From: Harmothoe impar
Lineage: Eukaryota > Annelida > Polychaeta > Phyllodocida > Polynoidae
NCBI GenBank assembly: GCA_947462335.1
Contig: OX381717.1
Coordinates: forward strand, 18,467,166-18,531,165
DNA: 64,000 bases
Direction of reading: 5' to 3'
Shown: one piece after another, positions 59,779 to 64,000 of the stretch
Numbering within the stretch: the stretch's first letter is position 1
Layout of the letters: each line of letters begins with the position of its first letter
The notes under the pieces: model-generated
The model's input: the letters and a program-made list of their open reading frames with translations, nothing else
Told to the model about the DNA's origin: nothing
Database searches by the model: none
Position numbers and translations under genes: made by a program

Positions 59779-60498
59779 TAGGAATGTCATTGATATCCAA
59801 TTCATTTCGATTTCGATTATCACTATTTTGGTCTCGATTTTTCGATTTTATTGATTTTTTTTGATGTTACAAAAACAGTAAATATCTGCTTGGAAAATGT
59901 GTATCTTCCAGTAGCCGATCCAGGGGGTGGCCTGGGGGGCACGTGCCCCCCCTAGACCCCCTGAAAATGGCCCTTGTTATGACTCTTGACTATAGGAAAT
60001 GTGTTCCAGATCCCTACCTGTGCCCCCCCCCTTAGACCAGATTTTCTTGGCTGTTCCCCCCCCTAGACCCCCCTTCTGGATCCGCCCCTGTCTTCTACTA
60101 GTTATTCCCTTCCATATGTAACTCTTTTAAGATGAGCACTTCGAGCACAATCTGAACTATTTTGCTCTAACTATTTAAAAAAAAAGTAGGCCTACAATAG
60201 TTGGAGGATCCCACAACTCACGATCAACAGTACCACGGTACCTTGGTACTGTCGCTGTAGGGTTTGAACTTGAAGCATTCCAACAAGCCTACAATTTGTA
60301 CAAAGGACACGCTATTTAAACTAAATAAAACGGAAATTCTCGATGGAATATTTTCACAATTCTTGCAGTTTTAGAAAGGTAATTTAGAGGGTTATCTGTG
60401 CGACAAATACTGTATCGATATAATGTTTTTGTCGATACGATAATCGGAATACAGGAAATGTCGGTGTATCGATTCTGGGGGTATCGATGACAGCCCTA
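59779..60498. mobile_element. hAT-type MITE inserted in the Gypsy integrase
   Basis: 720 bp; ends TAGGAATGTCATTGATA and TATCGATGACAGCCCTA; the 8-bp duplication CCGCTGCC (59771-59778 and 60499-60506) is exact. 8-bp duplications and TAGGG-type ends mark hAT elements. Confidence 0.88.
59909..60090. repeat. Second MITE nested within the hAT-type MITE
   Basis: Ends CAGTAGCCGATCCAGG and CTGGATCCGCCCCTG, flanked by TCTTC on both sides (a 5-bp duplication). Confidence 0.75.
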
Positions 60499-60506
60499 CC
60501 GCTGCC

Positions 60507-60660
60507 CCTCTCGGAGGGAGGAAACAGACATATATGCTATAGTAGCTGATCGGAGCGACGAGAGGTGGGCAGCAGTGGACCACGGTGTCGGAAGATTCTC
60601 CCTCAGAGGAATAGACGCAAAGCGAAGGGAACGGAGAAGGGAAGCCTCACGGGGAAATAC
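60507..60660 (+). pseudogene. Gypsy integrase core, remnant after the nested MITE
   Basis: Resumes as PLPLSEGGNRHIYAIVAD, the sequence expected after DIMGPLP, then loses similarity. Confidence 0.7.
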
Positions 60661-60700
60661 AGCGCTCCTTGGTTAAATCTATGACTCTCCTATATTTCAT

Positions 60701-61062
60701 CAGTGTTGCCTGTCTAGCGAGACCTTACACAGGCCATTTGACTTCTACACAGGCTACATGAAACCAGGGTGTATACATTGATGTCATATAAAAGGATTTC
60801 ATACTAATTCATGTTGATGAATACTGATGTTTTTTAAATGATAACTGCCAAAATATATTGAGAAATGTTTGGATTCATTGAAAAATAGTTAAATGGTGGT
60901 AACTTTGCTTTTATCTGACTATCTGAAAAAATCTTTCATTCTTTGAAAGCTATGCCTATGGTGATGGCCGGCCATTGTGGCCGATGTGTGAAGGGATTAC
61001 ACCAGCCATAACGATTATACATCGGCAAAAGCCGTTGTGCCGATGTCATTTCGGCAACACTG
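60701..61062. repeat. CAGTGTTGCC MITE, second copy
   Basis: Ends CAGTGTTGCC and CATTTCGGCAACACTG, 362 bp, inverse orientation to 25791-26156. It lies 100 bp before the fucosyltransferase exon. Confidence 0.75.
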
Positions 61063-61160
61063 TTTTATAAATAAACGCTTTAGATTACAAAATACAGCTG
61101 AAATAAGATATATTCATATTCTTCTTTATGTTAAATTTTGATGATAGTATTTCTATTTTT

Positions 61161-61163
61161 CAG
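61161..61163 (+). promoter_or_regulatory. Splice acceptor before the fucosyltransferase coding exon
   Basis: TTTCTATTTTTCAG|AGGG: a pyrimidine tract and AG 7 bp upstream of the ATG, implying a non-coding upstream exon. Confidence 0.6.
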
Positions 61164-61170
61164 AGGGAAA

Positions 61171-62337
61171 ATGGAGCCAGGACAATGTTTCCTCTCAGTT
61201 CTAATGATGGCACTATTCACAGTCATAATATTGACATTCAGTGTCTCTGAAAATGAGTTTTCACTTATACCACCATTTAAACGTACCAACCAACCACCAT
61301 TAAAAGGTACCAACCAACCACCATTGAAACGTACCAACCAGCCAGCAGTAAAAGTTCACAGACCAAAGAGAATCTTGTTCTGGACCCCCTTCTTCGCTGA
61401 TAGAAAATGGAGTATAGCTGGACGAGGGCAGTACGATTGTGATGTGACATGCACATTTTCTTTCGACAAAACAAATCCTTTGGATCACGACGCTCTGATA
61501 TTTCATGGGAGAAATGCACATAAGCCACCAGAGAAGAGAACCCCTGGTCAAGTCTACATTATGCTTCTTCTGGAATCTCCCTATCATCGAGGGGGCTTTG
61601 TCCAAGGAGATCACTTTTATAACTGGTCTATGACATATAACCGCAAATCTGATGTCTTTTTCCCATACTTCGTGATCTCAAAAATCACCAATCAGAGTGA
61701 GTCTATCGACATAACATCCAGGTCACTTCCACAATTGAGGCACAACAGGACCGACAATGAACCAATGATAGCATGGGTAGTTAGTAATTGTCACACTCCA
61801 GGCAAAAGAAAGCAATATGTTGATAAACTCCATACTTATATGAAAATTGATATCCATGGACATTGTGGAAAAAGATGTCCTGGTGACTCCTGTTTTGAGA
61901 ACTTGGCAAAAATTGGGCGTTACAAGTTTTTCCTATCATTTGAAAATTCCATATGTAAAGATTACATAACTCACAAAGCAATGTGGCCGTTAAAAGTAGG
62001 TCTGTTACCAATTGTATATGGAGCGATGTCAGATGAGGAATACAAAGCCAGACTGCCACCTGGGTCATATATAAATGTTCGGAACTTCAAGTCACCTGAA
62101 AAACTATCAGAGTATTTAAAGTACCTAGATAGGAATACCACAGCCTACCTGGAGTATTTCCAGTGGAAAAGAACTCATAAACTTGGTGGTCGCAGTCCAT
62201 GGTGCAATTTGTGTCAGGCTTTGCACAATAACACAATGAGAACAACAAGAAATTTAAATTGGGATACTTTCTGGAATGTAAGGACAGATTGCGACGGACA
62301 GTTTTTGGAAAAAGTGATGGGATCTAATAAAAAATGA
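61171..62337 (+). CDS. Alpha-fucosyltransferase, glycosyltransferase family 10
   Basis: 388 aa from MEPGQCFLSVLMMALFTVII. A cytoplasmic stub and signal-anchor helix (about 7-25) give a type II Golgi protein. The stem carries three copies of an (K)RTNQPPLK-type repeat. The catalytic part shows the GT10 donor-binding block FFLSFENSICKDYITHK, then VGLLPIVYG. Family members transfer fucose from GDP-fucose to GlcNAc-containing glycans. An in-frame ATG at 61141 lies inside the apparent intron and is not used. The usual TEK of the motif reads THK here. One coding exon, as is frequent in this family; acceptor and linkage cannot be told. Confidence 0.9.
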   Translation: MEPGQCFLSVLMMALFTVIILTFSVSENEFSLIPPFKRTNQPPLKGTNQPPLKRTNQPAVKVHRPKRILFWTPFFADRKWSIAGRGQYDCDVTCTFSFDKTNPLDHDALIFHGRNAHKPPEKRTPGQVYIMLLLESPYHRGGFVQGDHFYNWSMTYNRKSDVFFPYFVISKITNQSESIDITSRSLPQLRHNRTDNEPMIAWVVSNCHTPGKRKQYVDKLHTYMKIDIHGHCGKRCPGDSCFENLAKIGRYKFFLSFENSICKDYITHKAMWPLKVGLLPIVYGAMSDEEYKARLPPGSYINVRNFKSPEKLSEYLKYLDRNTTAYLEYFQWKRTHKLGGRSPWCNLCQALHNNTMRTTRNLNWDTFWNVRTDCDGQFLEKVMGSNKK

Positions 62338-62462
62338 TATAGCGGGAACATGAACTATTCGTGACAATGGAAAGGAAATTTGGTTTCATCTTTTATACGG
62401 AAACTGTAAGAAAAAAATTGCCAGAATTGTTCTGGGAGGACGTCATCTCAGGGTTTAAATAT

Positions 62463-62690
62463 GGTAAATTCTCGCTTATAACCCGCACCTCACTTTGGGA
62501 GAATCCTACAGCGTCTGGAGTCTGAAAATCACTATTTTAATTCTGTATCATAGTCATACAAAATAAACAAAACTTGTACAAAACTTGTATAAAATATCTC
62601 ATACTACCCACACCTAGACTTTGAGAATATTGTATAATTAGCACTGAAGATTTGGTCAGTGTATAACCTGTGGGTTATGTGCGGGAATTC
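62463..62690. repeat. GTAAATTCTCGCTTATAACC element
   Basis: Left GGTAAATTCTCGCTTATAAC, right GGGTTATGTGCGGGAATTC; a body with CCGCACC / CCCACACC words like family 1. AATAAA at 62562 inside it could serve the fucosyltransferase transcript. Confidence 0.6.
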
Positions 62691-62780
62691 AGACCAATTG
62701 TTTATCACTACTACATAGATTACTACTATATATACTATTTTCATTACCACTGAGGCTCAGTGATAGTAAATTTAGCCATG

Positions 62781-62993
62781 TACCGTAAATTCCCATATCG
62801 CGTATAATCCCCACCCCCAACTCAGGAGAATCCTATAACCCGATTTTGGATTTGAAAATCTTGATTTTAATACTGTTCTAGAGTAATAAAAACCCTAGTT
62901 TAACCCACACCCTATATAGGCATGTTTGGTATCAAATGCAAGCTGGGTTTGATTCGCGTACAACCCGCAGGTAGTATGGGGGAATTTACGGTA
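62781..62993. repeat. TACCGTAAATTCCC MITE
   Basis: 213 bp from TACCGTAAATTCCCATATCG to GGGGGAATTTACGGTA. Confidence 0.75.
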
Positions 62994-63665
62994 GGTTTTG
63001 GTAAAGGTCGATAGACCAAACTGGGTTTACATAGCTCACTTTGCCTCTATAGTGTCAGCTATTGCCAGCTGTATGAGGGGACTGTGGTATCCTCTGACAA
63101 CGATAAGAGCTGCTGAATTGGGTTGATCAGTGGGATATGGTACATATATCAAACTCATAGGACATGTTATGATAGCATTATTCTAGATTACATATATTCA
63201 ATCAATGCAATCATTAAAGCTTGACCGTCATGGTTGAAGTGAGGCCAAAAGCACTTTTTGATATAGTTCAGTTTTGATTCACAAGAGGGCTCTTTCAGGG
63301 CTGGGAGCTCAGCTCTTACAGGCACAAGATAAGGTGAATATGTTGTAGCTGGACAATGCTCGTGGTCCCCTGTCCAAACACTGCTGCCCTCTGGTGGAAC
63401 TCTTATTTTAGTCCATGTACAGAAACTTATTCCCCGACGGCCCAGCTTTAAATCATTCCTTTATTTCCTGAAACCTTGTGTGATACAGGAAGAATAATGC
63501 AATGTATCACACTAATAGAGATTTGTCTATTTCTATCATTTTAATTATTTTTCCTCTCAAAATAGGTCCATATGTTTTTAAAATAGTTTAAAATAATCTG
63601 ACCTGCCTAACAAAGTTTTTTTGACCCTGTAACTGGAAACCATCATTCAACAAATAGGTCCATTT
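62994..63665. other. Intergenic segment downstream of the fucosyltransferase
   Basis: I see no gene, paired termini or tandem repeat. Confidence 0.6.
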
Positions 63666-63667
63666 GG

Positions 63668-63910
63668 TCTGAGAAACGCTCAAGCTGGCCCCACCTCGAC
63701 CTCTGTCCCCGAGCGTCATCGCTGGCACCAAAGGTTGCGGGTTAAACTAGTTCCTGTGTGCTTGGTGTTGTTGTATTAAACGTACAGATAGGTACTGCGT
63801 AGGAATCCCCCCAATATACGGGGGAAGTGACACGGTCATGGCCCCTCAGATACCAGCGATGTCGCTAGGACGTGTCCGAGGACGAGTTGGGGCCAGCTTG
63901 AGAAACGCTG
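63668..63910. repeat. MITE with AAACGCTCAAGCTGGCCCCA ends
   Basis: Left GAAACGCTCAAGCTGGCCCC then ACCTCG, right CGAGTTGGGGCCAGCTTGAG then AAACGCTG; 243 bp. Confidence 0.75.
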
Positions 63911-64000
63911 ACTGCAAGCACGTCCTGTGGCTGGTACATCCGGAGTGGGGGAAATTAGGGTGGGGGGTCTCTGTATACATGGATGTTTACACACACATAC

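Larger units (their letters stand above)
54783..60660 (+). mobile_element. Decayed Ty3/Gypsy-type retrotransposon
   Basis: Gag, protease, reverse transcriptase, part of the RNase H region and the start of integrase occur in order, broken by frameshifts, a 1.3-kb interruption of gag and a nested MITE in integrase. No LTRs found. Surrounded by other repeats. Confidence 0.88.

Noticed and set aside
61141..61170. Upstream ATG for the fucosyltransferase
   Set aside because: It lies inside a pyrimidine-rich 3' splice site ending at 61163, so it would be intronic.

Overview
The window is genomic DNA from an animal, most likely an aquatic invertebrate. It carries genes with typical GT-AG introns and a very high load of short inverted-repeat elements, poly-G/poly-C runs and animal-type transposons. 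I cannot name the species from the sequence alone.

Two host genes are supported. (1) A complete glycerol kinase gene lies on the minus strand. It has 16 exons over 29.6 kb (start 29691, stop 86), and all splice phases agree, giving a 553-residue protein with a C-terminal membrane anchor. Its introns 1, 2, 7 and 13 are packed with repeats. (2) A family GT10 alpha-fucosyltransferase lies on the plus strand (61171-62337), with a splice acceptor just before its start codon.

The dominant feature is a pair of Maverick/Polinton-type elements (virus-derived, self-integrating DNA transposons). Copy 2 (35718-46257, 10,540 bp) is complete, with terminal inverted repeats of about 420-440 bp and a perfect 6-bp target duplication, GACTTC. 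Copy 1 (9840 to about 19730) lies inside glycerol kinase intron 2. It keeps its left terminus and ten intact reading frames, plus an eleventh that is cut, but its right end is gone and is replaced by a 5'-truncated non-LTR retrotransposon. Both copies encode a chromodomain integrase, a packaging-type ATPase, an adenain-like protease, a major capsid protein, a penton-like protein, several small conserved proteins and an unusual alanine-rich protein. Neither encodes a protein-primed DNA polymerase B, and there is no room for one. This polymerase-less but capsid-complete layout is the most interesting system here.

Layout. 1-29.7 kb: glycerol kinase, with Maverick 1 in intron 2. 29.7-35.7 kb: intergenic repeats, including a 2-kb long-TIR composite, a 267-bp tandem duplication and a tRNA-headed SINE-like repeat. 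35.7-46.3 kb: Maverick 2. 46.3-47.4 kb: a SINE-like copy and a TIR element rich in GGGAGTCA. 47.7-51.4 kb: a non-coding LTR element with identical-length 161-bp LTRs and a body built of three satellites. 51.4-54.5 kb: short elements, including a Mutator-like MITE with a 9-bp duplication. 54.8-60.7 kb: a decayed Ty3/Gypsy retrotransposon with a nested hAT-type MITE (8-bp duplication). 60.7-64 kb: one more MITE, the fucosyltransferase gene and downstream repeats.

Exons, reading frames, target duplications and repeat pairings were read directly from the sequence. Family assignments rest on visible motifs, and no database search was possible.
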